From Paulownia fortunei (lineage: Eukaryota > Streptophyta > Magnoliopsida > Lamiales > Paulowniaceae): a stretch of 64,000 bases of DNA. The translations under genes and the position numbers were made by a program. Below the pieces are notes generated by a model. That model saw only the letters and a program-made list of their open reading frames with translations, was not told the DNA's origin and did no database searches. Below are positions 12,772 through 23,249 of the stretch, piece by piece. The stretch spans positions 21,341,799 through 21,405,798 of the forward strand of contig CM033108.1 of the NCBI GenBank assembly GCA_019321725.1, read 5' to 3'. The stretch's first letter is position 1. Each line of letters begins with the position of its first letter.

Positions 12772-13430
12772 TTTTTTTTCAAGAAATATTGATAGAGCTT
12801 GTGTCTGAAAAGTAATATGTATGCTCAAAATTATCTTAAACGAGGACGAATTTATGCTATTGTTAGTTGAATAATTTTAGGAACATAGGGTTTGCATGTG
12901 CTTGTGTTAGTTGATCAATAACTTTGGGACGCACAAGGCCAGTTTGTGCTTTTGTGAATTTCATACTTCAAGCATAACCGAAGGGGTCTGCAAAGTTGCA
13001 TGTTGTGTTAGTTACATAGTTTCGAGGATGCAAAAACTCATTTTCTTAGTTGCATGTTTTTTGTCATAATTGGGTTTGGCAGAACGCAAACTAATTATAT
13101 GGTAGGTGAATCACATTTTTGGTGTGATTAGTGTATAGTCAAAGGAGAATGACCAATAACATAACAAGTGCTCCAATCAAATAACAAGTGCAATAATACT
13201 TGTTACGTGATTAATTTTGTAGAATATAAACTAATAAATTACATTTGTCATGTAATTAGTGTATAATCAAAGGAGAGTGACCGATTAAATAAAAAGTGTT
13301 CAAATCAAATGATCAGTACAATACTTGTATAATTAGTTAGGTCTGGGTACAAAAATTTCCAAAAACTTTAGACATAGGACAACCATGTTTTGAGAAAAGA
13401 AAACAACAATATGATGTAGTATATGGAAGT
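12772..13430 (-). promoter_or_regulatory. Upstream region of the beta-galactosidase gene, shared with the inverted paralogue
   Basis: This 5' flank matches, in reverse complement, 25430-26460 in front of the decayed plus-strand copy: TTGAGAAAAGAAAACAAC near 13391, the GGGTTTGGCA motif near 13073 and the AGTTGAATAATTTTAGG block near 12867. The duplication that made the paralogue therefore carried its promoter. Within it, 13085-13212 and 13213-13335 form a diverged tandem pair (128-bp offset) sharing AGTGTATAGTCAAAGGAGA-like sequence; a related stretch occurs near 58790. I see no convincing TATA box. Confidence 0.6.
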
Positions 13431-14087
13431 TATAAGTTATATTTTAAAAGTAGTTTGTCTTTACATGTAAACATGCTAAGCCACTTTTTTCAACACAGTC
13501 TACCAGATATTTGCAAAATATTATATTTTTAGAGAGTTTCTAAATTATAAAAAATGGAAAAGTAGTTGAAAAACAAAAGTATTTGAGAGTGTCTAAAAGT
13601 ATTATTGAAAAATAAAATAAGCTAAAATAGAGTGTTTGGTATCCAAATTGTTTTTTTATGTGTAAAAGTCGAAATTGGCCTTGCATTTTAAAATAGTAAT
13701 TTATTAGTTTGATCAAATTAATTAAACTAAATTATTTATTGTAATAATTAGTACATCTAAATAAGTTATCAATTTAATAATAGTTTATTTAAATAAAAAA
13801 ATGATTAAGTAAACTTATATATATTTAATATAATGTATAATTATATATTATATATAATAAATTTAAATATATTCATATATATATAATTATATTTATATAA
13901 ATATATATGTATGTATATTTATATATAGATTTATATATTTATACAAATATATATTAGGTACATATATATTTATATAAGTACATAAATATTTATATAAATA
14001 TATATATATATATATTAGTACAAATATAAATAAATTTATATATATACATATATATAGATATATATGTATATAAATATATATCAATAC
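13431..14087. other. Non-coding, AT-rich spacer
   Basis: No gene seen. From about 13800 it becomes almost pure A/T with TATATA and ATATTT tracts; this tract continues after 23186 and was the target of the Copia insertion. The five bases AATAC at 14083-14087 are the left target-site duplication. Confidence 0.8.
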
Positions 14088-14345
14088 TGTTGGAATAAAT
14101 CGAATTTGGACCATCACTTTTCTATTAATTCATCTGTTAAATTTAGTTATGAGTCTCATAGAATTTTAAAGTTTGAATAAGTAGTTTGAGGGTCATTTTT
14201 TGATGTGTCACTTTAATATTTGTTAATTTCTATGTCAAATAGTATGTATAAATAGGCCCACATGTTAGTGTATTTTATAAGGCAATCAAGTGAATAAAAA
14301 TTTCAGATTATATTTCTCCACATTATCCAAATTATCTTGCCTTCA
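14088..14345 (+). repeat. Left LTR of outer Copia element (258 bp)
   Basis: Starts TGTTGGAATAAATCG and ends CTTGCCTTCA. Compared with the right LTR it lacks the stretch around TGACTAAGTTGTTC and a few bases near GTGATCATG. It is followed by the primer-binding-like TTGGTATCTAG. Confidence 0.92.
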
Positions 14346-14368
14346 AATTGGTATCTAGTTCCTCACAA

Positions 14369-15220
14369 AAATGTCCAACAATCTTGTTTCTCTTGTGCCT
14401 CGTACATTGGAGAAAAAAATGATTATTGGAGTAATTTAGGGAAGTTATGTTTTGAATCTTAAGACTTATGGAGTGTTGTTGAAGAAGGAGTAAATCCACA
14501 AGAAACAAAAAGATAGAAAAGCACTTTTCCAGATTTACCATGCAATTGAAATTTTAGTTTATAAGAGGATATCCAAGGCAAATAGTTCTCAAGAGGCTTG
14601 GAAAATTCTTGAAACAATTTATTCCTGTCAAGATCAAATAAAGAAGGTTTGCTTGCAATCCTTACGGGTAGAATTTGAGAAATTGGAAATGCGAGACAAT
14701 GAAAAAATATCAAAATATTTTATAAGAGTCACTTGTACTGTAAATCAGATGACATCAAATGGAGAAGTTATGGAGACCCAAAGGGTTGTCAAAATTTTTT
14801 TACGAAGCCTACAAAGTAAATTTGATCATGTGGTGATGGCAATCAAAGAGTCACAAGATCTTTCATCAATATCTTTGGAGAGCTTGCAAGGAAGATTGGC
14901 AGTTCATGAAGCTAGAATTCTTCAAACAAGTCCTCATATTACTTCTTCTCATGATCAAACTTTAAAATCTCAGTTCACATTCATGGGAGGTTGTGGTTCT
15001 CATCATGAACGAGGAAGAGGTCGTAGACAAGGAAGAGATGGAAGACATTCTTACGATCAACATGCATAAGCCAAAAGAAACAAAGAGTTAAAAGCACAAA
15101 AGGAGAAACAATTCTTTCATAATTCCCAAAGAGAAAGAGGACGTGGTACTTACAAAGGTAAGAAATTTTATATTGAATGTTATCATTGTCATAAACTTGG
15201 GCACAAAAATAAGTGATTGT
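14369..15220 (+). pseudogene. Outer Copia gag remnant
   Basis: The capsid region is read best from 14560 to 14940, with SLRVEFEKLEMRDNEKISK and a leucine-rich SLQSKFDHVVMAIKESQDL typical of Copia gag (UBN2 family). A zinc knuckle begins at about 15179 as CYHCHKLGHKNK, but the last cysteine is replaced by a stop. Early stops after the first ATG (14369) break the frame. Confidence 0.75.
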
Positions 15221-16500
15221 TGGGAAAAATATCCAGGAAAAATACGTGAAGCAAGCTTGGTACATGAAAATAAAGTTGAAAGTTCTAAAACTTTGTTGAT
15301 TGCTACACATGGAAATGTTGGTAATATTTGGTATTTGGATAGTGGAGCAAGCAGACATATGATTGGAAACAAAAATTTATTTTCATCATTCGTAGAAGCT
15401 AACTATGGGCAGGTGATAATTGGATATGCTAAGTCTTACAAAATCCAAGGTGTTGGAGAAATTGCTTTCTCAACAAAAATCGGGAAGATTGAGAAGATGT
15501 TTGAGGTATATTATGTACCTGGATTGCAAAGTAATTTGCTAAGTGTTGGCCACCTATTGAAGAAAGGTATTGATATTCACTTTATTGATAATTTTTGCAG
15601 CATGAAGAAGAAAAATCAATTTATTGCAAACATTGGCTTGGGATTAAATAACTTGTTTCCTCTCAAACTTGATGTTTTAAACGTCACTTGTTATCTTACT
15701 ACTAATGAAGAGATTTCCAAGTTGTGGGATGACAGATTTGGATACCTCAATTTTCGACGTTTGAAGGAGTTATCAAGCGAAACTATTGTTCAAGGGTTGC
15801 TACAAATTAATGTCATAAGTGAAGTTTGCGAAGAATGTTAATTGGGAAAATAACATAGAGAGTTATTTCCATCTAAATCAAATTGGGAATCACATTCACC
15901 AATGGAGCTTGTTCACACTGATCTTTGTGGATCCATTTGAGTTCCATCTCTTAGAGGCAATCGGTATTTCTTGATATTGTAGATGATTATACTAGAAAAG
16001 TTTGGGTTTATTTTGTCAAAGAAAAATCCGAAGCTCTTTTCTATTCAAGGAGTTCAAACTTCAAGTTGAAAAATTTTTGGGTTGTCAAATAAAAAAAATT
16101 GAGAAGTGATCGCGGAGAGAGAATTTGTCTTTCTTATTTGAAGAATTTTGTCAAAATCATGGCATTAGACATGAATTGATAGCTCGGTTTTTACCACAAC
16201 AAAATGTTGTCGCGGAGCGAAAAAATAGAATGATCATGGACATAACTAGATGTATGTTGAAGAAGAGAAATATGTCGGCTGAATTTTGGGCTGAAGCGGT
16301 TTCATGTGTTATTTAATTAATCAATAGATAAATAAACAATAGATTACCTACAAAGTACTTGCAAAATTCTACTCCAAATGATGCTTGGTATGGAAAGAAA
16401 CCAAATGTTAATCACTTGAAAACATTTGGTTATCTTGCTTATTCACATATTCCAGAATTTTTGAGACTAAACTTGATGATAAATCTGAAAATGCATCTTC
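15221..16500 (+). pseudogene. Outer Copia protease and integrase remnant
   Basis: The protease active site is kept as WYLDSGASRHMIG near 15330. The pre-integrase motif is degenerate (LWDDRFGYLNFRRLKEL near 15722, where HHRLGH is usual). Integrase pieces follow: PMELVHTDLCGS near 15901 and VVAERKNRMIMDITR near 16207. Several stops and frame changes interrupt it. Confidence 0.8.
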
Positions 16501-18180
16501 ATTGGATACAGTGAAATGACTAAAGCTTACAAGCTTTATAATGGAAAGACAAAGAAAATTGTGATTAGTAGGGATGTTCATTTTGATGAAAAAGCTTCTT
16601 ATGATTTTTCAGATTTCTCATATTTTTTAGGTTCATCAATTTGGAAAATTCTTGATTTTGAAGAAAGTGAATCTCAACTATTGCAACTTGATGATGGTGA
16701 AAATAATGAATCCCCTCAAAATTCACTATTGATGTTAGGAAGAAGGACAAGAAGTTTGAGAGATATTTATGATGAAACTGAAGAGATGGATGCAGCAAAT
16801 CAAGTATTTTTTGCATTTTTTTCATGTGAAGATCCAATTACATATGAAGAAGCATCAAAAAAAGAAAAGTAGACTCAAGCAAGGAATGAAGAGAACAATT
16901 CTATTGAAAAGAAGGTACTTGGGAGCTCACCGTTTTATCTCTGCATAATTTTTTGATTGGTGCGAATGGGTGTTCAAAACAAAGACCAATCCAGATGGTT
17001 CCATCAATAGATCCAAAGCAAGATTGGTTGCAAAGGGATACAAGAAAAAGAAAGGTGACTTCATTGAGGTATTCGCTCCCATTTCCAGACTTGATACAAT
17101 TCAGTTGATTATTTCACTTACTGTACAAAATGGTTGGAAATTATTTCAAATGGATGTGAAATCAACTTTTTTGAATGGTTTTCTTAAAGAAGAAATCTAT
17201 CTTGAGCAGCCACTTGGATTTGTTAGGAAAGGAAAAGAAGATAAAGTGAATAAACTAAAAAAAGCGTTATACGAGTTGTAGCAATCACCTCGTGCATGGT
17301 ATGGCTGAATTAATGATATAAAATTCAGTTTTGAAAGATGTCTTTTTGAGCACACACTTTATATCAAAAGGAATATTAAAGGCGGTTTTATGGTTGTATG
17401 TCTCCATGTCGATGATCTTATTGTCACGGGAGATGATTTGGAAATGTTGACAGATTTTAAAATCTCTATTATGAATGAGTTTGAAATGACCGATTTAAGG
17501 GAGTTGCATCATTTTCTTGGGATCAATGTTCAACAATCAAATGCGGGAATTTTCATTTCTCAAGAGAAATATGCAACTGATATTTTGAAAAAATCAAGAT
17601 GGAGCAAGCAAATCCAGTAACAAATCCATGCATCACGGGTTTGAAGTTAAGCAAGAAAGGGGAAGGAAAGTTTGTGAATCCAACTATGTTTCGAAGCTTA
17701 ATTGGAAATTTGATGTATCTTATCGCCACTAGACTTGATATTATGTTCGCGATAAGTTTGATTAGTAGATTTATGGAGAAACTTTTGCTCAAATCCTTGG
17801 GAGGCAACAAAAAGAATTTTAAAATATATCAAAGCAACCATTGTCTATGGCATTTTCTATGAAGCACATGTTCTCATCAAACTCGTTGGTTATACAGATA
17901 GTGATCCTAGAGGAAGCATTGATGATTTTTGAAGTACTTCTAGCAATATTTTTAATCTTATAAGTGGAGCAATTTCTTGGAGTTCAAAGAAGGAACCAAT
18001 TGTGGAACTTTCTACCATTGAGGTAGAATATATAGCAGCTTCTTCAGCTGGATGTAAAATTATGTGGGTAAGAGAAGTTTTAGAAAGTCTGAAATTCAAG
18101 CAAAATGATCCCACAATATTATATTGTGATAAGAGTTTAACCATTTCTGTTTTAAAAGATCATGTTTTATATGGAAGAAC
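16501..18180 (+). pseudogene. Outer Copia reverse transcriptase and first part of RNase H
   Basis: RT motifs: [21 protein letters not shown] (near 16968), [19 protein letters not shown] (near 17150), SPRAWYG (near 17286) and HVDDLIVTGDD (near 17405, the YVDD box). RNase H begins with VELSTIEVEYIAASS near 18000 and continues to LYGRT, where the inner element cuts in. Stops at 17279 and 17306 among others. Confidence 0.85.
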
Positions 18181-18325
18181 TGTTGGCGTGAGCTATAACA
18201 CCTATAATTAGAGTAATTATAGGGATTTTAGTGGAGTGATTGTAGGACTAATTAATTTTCGTAGTTGCTGTAAATCTATTCTATTTTGAATAGTCTGGTT
18301 TATAGATTTTAATATATATATTGTC
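18181..18325 (+). repeat. Left LTR of inner Copia element, 3'-truncated
   Basis: TGTTGGCGTGAGCTATAAC and following bases match 22460-22604 with scattered substitutions. The match is lost after TTTTAATATATATA, where an internal deletion begins. Confidence 0.88.
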
Positions 18326-18379
18326 AAAGGATGACTGATAAATTCTATAGACTTAATCAGCAACTTTATTTGATTTCCA

Positions 18380-19115
18380 TCAGCCAAACAGGTTTGGAAT
18401 TTGATTGCTACAACTTACTTTGATGGAACTGATACATCTCAGGTATATAATTTGAAGAGCTGCATGACTCGAATGAAATAAGTCGGAGGATACATTAAAT
18501 CATACTACAATGGTCTTCAAGGATTATGGAGGGAGATCGATTTTCGCCGCCCGAACCCAATGGAGTGTGCTGGTTATATACATAAATATAACACTCTCAT
18601 AAAAGAAGATAGAGTTTATATATTTCTTGATGGACTAGATGATAGACTTGACAAGATACAGAGTGATGTTCTCCAGATACAACCATTTCCCACTGTTGAG
18701 CAAGCTTATGCTCATGTGAGAAGGGAAGATATCAGACAAGCAGTGATACTAACAGGCATAGATAATACAATAGCCGTTGTTATGGCATCTAAAGGAATTA
18801 AAATTGGATCTCAACAACAGATACTATCCAAGTGACTAAACTTGGGTCCTCATTTTCAAGTAGTGGGAAAACCAAGCACATCTACAAAGGCAAAAGGCGA
18901 AGGAAGTAGTTGCTCTCATTGTGGGAACATGAAACATACTCGAGACACATGCTTTAAGTTGCATGGGTATCTAGAATGGTGGAATGAACTGAAGGCACGA
19001 AAACAAAATAAAGCTGCTAGTGGATTAGGATGGGCAACCTTGGCAAATGAAGACTCCCAATTATCTCTTATTTCACAAGTTGTATCTAAAAATGAACCAA
19101 CTACATTGAGCGATT
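18380..19115 (+). pseudogene. Inner Copia gag remnant
   Basis: The gag core reads SYYNGLQGLWREIDFRRPN near 18500 and RVYIFLDGLDDRLDKIQ in the frame from 18560, then the zinc knuckle CSHCGNMKHTRDTCFKLHG near 18911. This long-linker knuckle (C-x2-C-x4-H-x4-C, then KLHGYPEWW-like sequence) is usual in this type of Copia gag. The start is deleted and a stop lies at 18834. Confidence 0.75.
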
Positions 19116-19159
19116 AAGGTAACAATAGTCGTGCTTTACTTGTTTCTAACCAAGGTTAT

Positions 19160-20180
19160 TGTAGTGGTTGGATAGTGGACTTAGGAGCAATAGACCACAT
19201 GATATTTTGCCATAATGATTTTGTTAAAACTACGGAACCAAGGCAAACTAGCATTTCCAATGCTAATAGGGTTATATATTTAGTTACAGAGGCTGGAATT
19301 GTAGCCTTATCACCCTGACTTTCTTTGTTAAATACTTTATTAGTACTATCTATTTCCAATAAATTAATGTATGTGGGCCAAGTGACTGAAGAACTAAATT
19401 GTGTTGCTCTGATATATCCCATTTTTTGCCTCTTTCAAGATATTCTCACCAATGAGATCATTGGATGGATGACATCAGTTCTAGTCGTGTCAATAATATG
19501 CAGCATTCGATTAGTACTAAGGAAAAATAGATTTGGTTGTGGCACCATCGTTTAGGGCACCCATCATTTAGTTATATGCAATACTTGTTTCCTCAGTTAT
19601 TTAGAGATTTGGATTATTCAGACTTTAAATATGATACTTGCATTTTAGCAAAGAGTCATCGTGTACCCTTTCCAATTAGCTCAAATAAAAGTGATGTTCC
19701 ATTTGTCTTGATTCATTCTGATGTTTAGGGACCTTCTCTTACTACAACTCTTTCTGGTATTCGTTGGTTTGTGACATTTATAGATGAATATACCCGAATG
19801 ACTTGGTTGTCTCTATTAAAACATAAGGATGAGGTATTTGGTGTATTTCGAGCCTTCCATGCTATGATTCAAAATCAATTTTCAGCTACAGTCCGAATTC
19901 TTCAATCAGATAATGGAAGAGAGTATGTCAACAAAGAATTTCAAACATATTTTCAATTAAATGGCCTTCTTCATGAAACCTCTTATGCTCAAACTCTACA
20001 ACAGAATGGTGTAGCTGAACGGAAGAATAGACATATTTTAGAAACAACACGTGCTTTCTTAATTAGAGCAAAAATGCCTGGTCGATATTGGGATGATGCT
20101 GTGGTTACTATTGTATATTTATTAAATCAACTACCCTCAAAGGTATTAGAGTTTCAGACTCTATTGCAGGCTTTCTAACC
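19160..20180 (+). pseudogene. Inner Copia protease and integrase remnant
   Basis: The protease motif near 19166 reads GWIVDLGAIDHMIF, so the catalytic DSG is DLG, as expected from a single C-to-T change. The pre-integrase HHRLGHPSFSYM is at 19540. The integrase core shows VLIHSDV (19707), a long intact stretch from MTFIDEYTRMTWLS (19771), ILQSDNGREYVN (19900) and NGVAERKNRHILETTR, i.e. the D, D and E catalytic residues. A stop follows IHSDV at 19726. Confidence 0.85.
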
Positions 20181-20449
20181 ATGTAACCTTACATTAATCC
20201 TACTTATTCCTCCACACATATTCGGATGTGTTGCATTTGTGCATCTGTCTAAAAATCAATGAACAAAACTCGATCCTTATGCTATTTATTATATTTTTTT
20301 TAGGTTTGCTACAAACAAAAATGGGCAATCGTTGCTACAATCCTACCACCAAACGAACCTATATCACAGTAGATGTTACATTCTTGGAATCCTAAATTTT
20401 TTATTCCTCATAGATATCCACTTCTGATATTCAGGGGGATATATGGAAT

Positions 20450-22440
20450 GAAGAACGAAAGTGGTGGATTTATGAGAAAGTCAATGAAACTGATCACTAT
20501 CAAGAATTCGAATCAACTGAAGTAATAAGGGGAGAAAATGAGGTGGTAACAGTCGAGGAACATGAGGAGAACAGTGCAAAAAATGATGGAAGTAATGGAA
20601 ATAGTGGTGCCAATATTGAGGAAGGTGAATTTGGGCCATCTGGTGAAGAAAACCCTCTTCTTCATATACCCGACAATCGTTCTCCAGAGAATATCCTTGA
20701 GATAAGATCCATTGTACCATCCTCTAGTCATGCTTTGGATATTCCTGCTGGTTATCACTTACCTTTCAGGCATAATAGAGGTAAACCTCTAGTTCGATAC
20801 TTACCAGATGTTAAAGGAAAATAATCAAAGTACCCAATTGCTAATCATGTAACCACTTAGAGATTATTTGAGCCTCTTAAAGCCTTTGTACATAACCTGT
20901 CTTCTTGTCATATTCCTTGTAGATTACACGAAGCCTTAGCAGATCCAAAATAGATACAAGCAATTTAAGAGGAGATAGAGGCACTATAAAAGAACCAAAC
21001 ATGGGATCTCGTTCGCTTCAAAAGGAGAAGAAAATAATTGTTTGTAAATGGGTATTTACCATTAAGCATAAGGCAGATGGGACCATTGCGTGATATAAGG
21101 CAAGACTCGTAGCCAAGGGATACACACAGACATGCGACATAGACTATCAGGAGACATTTTCACCAGTGGCAAAATTAACTAAACACTATAAGAGTTTTAT
21201 TATCTCTAGCGGCAAATTTAGATTGGCCTTTACACCAACTTGATGTAAAAAATGCATTTCTTCATAGAGATATTGAGGAAGAGGTGTATATGGATAGTCC
21301 ACCATGTTATACTGCATCCCCAAGCACTAGAGTAGTGTGTAAGTTACAACGGGCATTATATGGATTGAAACAGTCACCTCGTGCATGGTTTGGTAGTTTT
21401 AGTATAGCTATGAGAAAGTTTGGTTTTCAGCAAAGCAACTCAGATCATACTCTTTTTTGGAAACATCAACGAGGAAAGTTAGTTGCATTAATAATCTATG
21501 TGGATGATATGATTATCACAGGAAATGATACAGAAGAAATTTCCAAGCTTAAGAAATAGTTGGGGTCCGAATTTGAGATGAAGAATCTAGGAGGACTAAA
21601 ATATTTTTTGGGAATAGAAGTAGCTAGATCGAGCCAAGGAATATTTATTTCTCAAAGAAAGTATGTGTTAGACTTATTATCTGAAGTAGGAATGGTTCAT
21701 AGCAAATTAGCTGACACACCAATTATTCAGAATCATAAACTTGGAGAACATTCAGATCAGGTTTCAATCAACAAAGAGAGATATCAAAGACTAGTGGGTA
21801 AGCTAATCTATTTATCTTATACACGACCAGTTATTGCTTGTGATGTCAGCATAGTTAGCCAATTAATTCACAACCCTACTGAAGATCATATGAGAGCTGT
21901 AATTTGAATACTTCGCTACTTAAAATTTGCTCCAAGTAGAGGGCTCATGTTCTCTAAGAATCACCATCTCAATGTTGATGGTTACATAGATACAAATTGG
22001 GCAGGAACTACTACTCATAGATAGTCAACATCTGGGTATTTCACCTTTGTTGGTGGTAATTTGGTTACATAGAAGAGCAAAAAATAGAAAGTGGTGGCAT
22101 TGTCTAGTGCCAAAGCAGAGTCCAGAGAAATGTCCAAGGGACTTTGTGAGTTTCTTTGGCTCAAGAAGTTGATTGGGTTTGCACCAACCACAAAAATGAA
22201 CTTATTTTGTGATAACAAGGCATCAATTGAAATTTCTCACAACTCGATTCAGCATGATCGCACCTAACACATTGAGGTAGATAGATATTTTATCAAACAA
22301 AAACTTGAAGAAAAAGTCATTAGGTTCCCTTTCATCAGATCAGAAGATCAACTTACGGATATGCTTACAAAAGTTTTTTCGAGTAAAAGCTTCCATAGCT
22401 CACTAAACAAGTTGGGCATTAGAGATATCTATGCACCAAC
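20450..22440 (+). pseudogene. Inner Copia reverse transcriptase and RNase H remnant
   Basis: RT pieces: VCKWVFTIKHKADGT near 21040, [19 protein letters not shown] near 21094, LYGLKQSPRAWFGSF near 21357 and YVDDMIITGNDTEEI near 21498. The connection domain (FEMKNLGGLKYFLGIEVA near 21569) and RNase H end (ALSSAKAESREMSKGLCEF near 22097) follow. Several TAG/TGA stops, for example at 21557 and 21905, make it dead. Confidence 0.85.
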
Positions 22441-22445
22441 GCTCC

Positions 22446-22459
22446 AACTTGAGGGGGAG
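22446..22459 (+). other. Polypurine tract of inner Copia element
   Basis: AACTTGAGGGGGAG lies directly before the right LTR, the expected plus-strand primer for Copia reverse transcription. Confidence 0.8.
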
Positions 22460-22697
22460 CGTTGGTGTGAGCTATGACACCTATAATTAGAGTGATTATA
22501 GGGATTTTAGTGGAGTGATTATAGGACTAATTAATTTCCATAGTTGCTGTAAATCTTTTCTATTTTGAATAGTCTGATTTCTAGCTTTTAATATATATAG
22601 TGTACTTCACCTGTAAACAAAAGATGTAGAAAAAATTTCACTTCTTACTCTAAAATATCAATGAAGAAAATATTCAACCTCTTGCTCTGGTTTAACA
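22460..22697 (+). repeat. Right LTR of inner Copia element (238 bp)
   Basis: Begins CGTTGGTGTGAGC (the canonical T of TG is mutated to C) and ends GGTTTAACA, followed by the target duplication AGAAC. Confidence 0.9.
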
Positions 22698-22882
22698 AGA
22701 ACAAAGCATATCCATTTCCGCTTTCATTTCCTAAGAAAACTTGTTAATGAAGGTGAAATCAACATTGAGTATTGTCGAAGAACAACTTGCTAATTTTTTT
22801 ACAAAACCCCTTGGAGGACCTATTTTTTCAAGAAATGTTGTAGCTGTGGGAGTCAAAAGTAAATTCGATTTACGAGAGGCAT
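22698..22882 (+). pseudogene. Outer Copia RNase H, 3' end
   Basis: Continues the outer element after the inner insertion: KHIHFRFHFLRKLVNEGEINI, then EQLANFFTKPLGG-like sequence with a frame change. The polypurine region before the right LTR (ACGAGAGGCAT) is degenerate. Confidence 0.8.
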
Positions 22883-23180
22883 TGTTGGAATGAACCAAAT
22901 TTAGACCATCACTTTTCTATTAAATCATCTATTAAATTTAGTCATGAGTCTCATAGAATTCTAAAGTTTGAATGAGTAGTTTGAGGAGCCATTATTTGAC
23001 TAAGTTGTTCAAAGAGTCGTCTTATTTTTTGGTGTCTCACTTTAATGTTTGTTAATTCCTATGTCCAATGGTATGTATAAATAGGACCACATGATAGTGA
23101 TCATGTATTTTGTAAGGGAATCAATTGAATAAAAATTTCAGATTATATCTCTCCACATTATCCAAATTATCTTGCCTTCA
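22883..23180 (+). repeat. Right LTR of outer Copia element (298 bp)
   Basis: Starts TGTTGGAATGAACC and ends CTTGCCTTCA, followed by AATAC, the right target-site duplication. It is 40 bp longer than the left LTR. Confidence 0.92.
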
Positions 23181-23185
23181 AATAC

Positions 23186-23186
23186 A

Positions 23187-23249
<63 letters not shown>

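Larger units (their letters stand above)
18181..22697 (+). mobile_element. Inner Ty1/Copia retrotransposon nested in the outer one
   Basis: Inserted into the RNase H region of the outer element, with target-site duplication AGAAC at 18176-18180 and 22698-22702. Joining the flanks restores the outer frame from LYGRT to KHIHFRFHFLRKLVNEGE, which confirms the junction. The right LTR is complete (238 bp). The left LTR keeps about 145 bp; its 3' part, the primer-binding site and the start of gag are deleted. It is a different Copia family from the outer element. Multiple stops: inactive. Confidence 0.93.
14088..23180 (+). mobile_element. Outer Ty1/Copia retrotransposon, interrupted by a second Copia element
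   Basis: Bounded by LTRs starting TGTTGGAA and ending TTCA, with target-site duplication AATAC at 14083-14087 and 23181-23185. A degenerate primer-binding site (TTGGTATCTAG) follows the left LTR. The order gag, protease, integrase, reverse transcriptase, RNase H is that of Copia elements. Its sequence is split at 18180 by an inner element and resumes at 22698, so its own length is about 4.6 kb. Many stops and frameshifts show that it is dead. The two LTRs differ by at least two deletions in the left one, so it is not recent. Confidence 0.93.

Noticed and set aside
13893..14117. Open frame of 74 codons on the minus strand rich in Tyr and Ile
   Set aside because: Pure translation of a TATA-rich tract.
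14088..23180. An integrated pararetrovirus, because of the reverse transcriptase and RNase H motifs
   Set aside because: LTRs, target-site duplications and the order protease-integrase-RT-RNase H identify Copia elements; no movement or coat protein region is seen.
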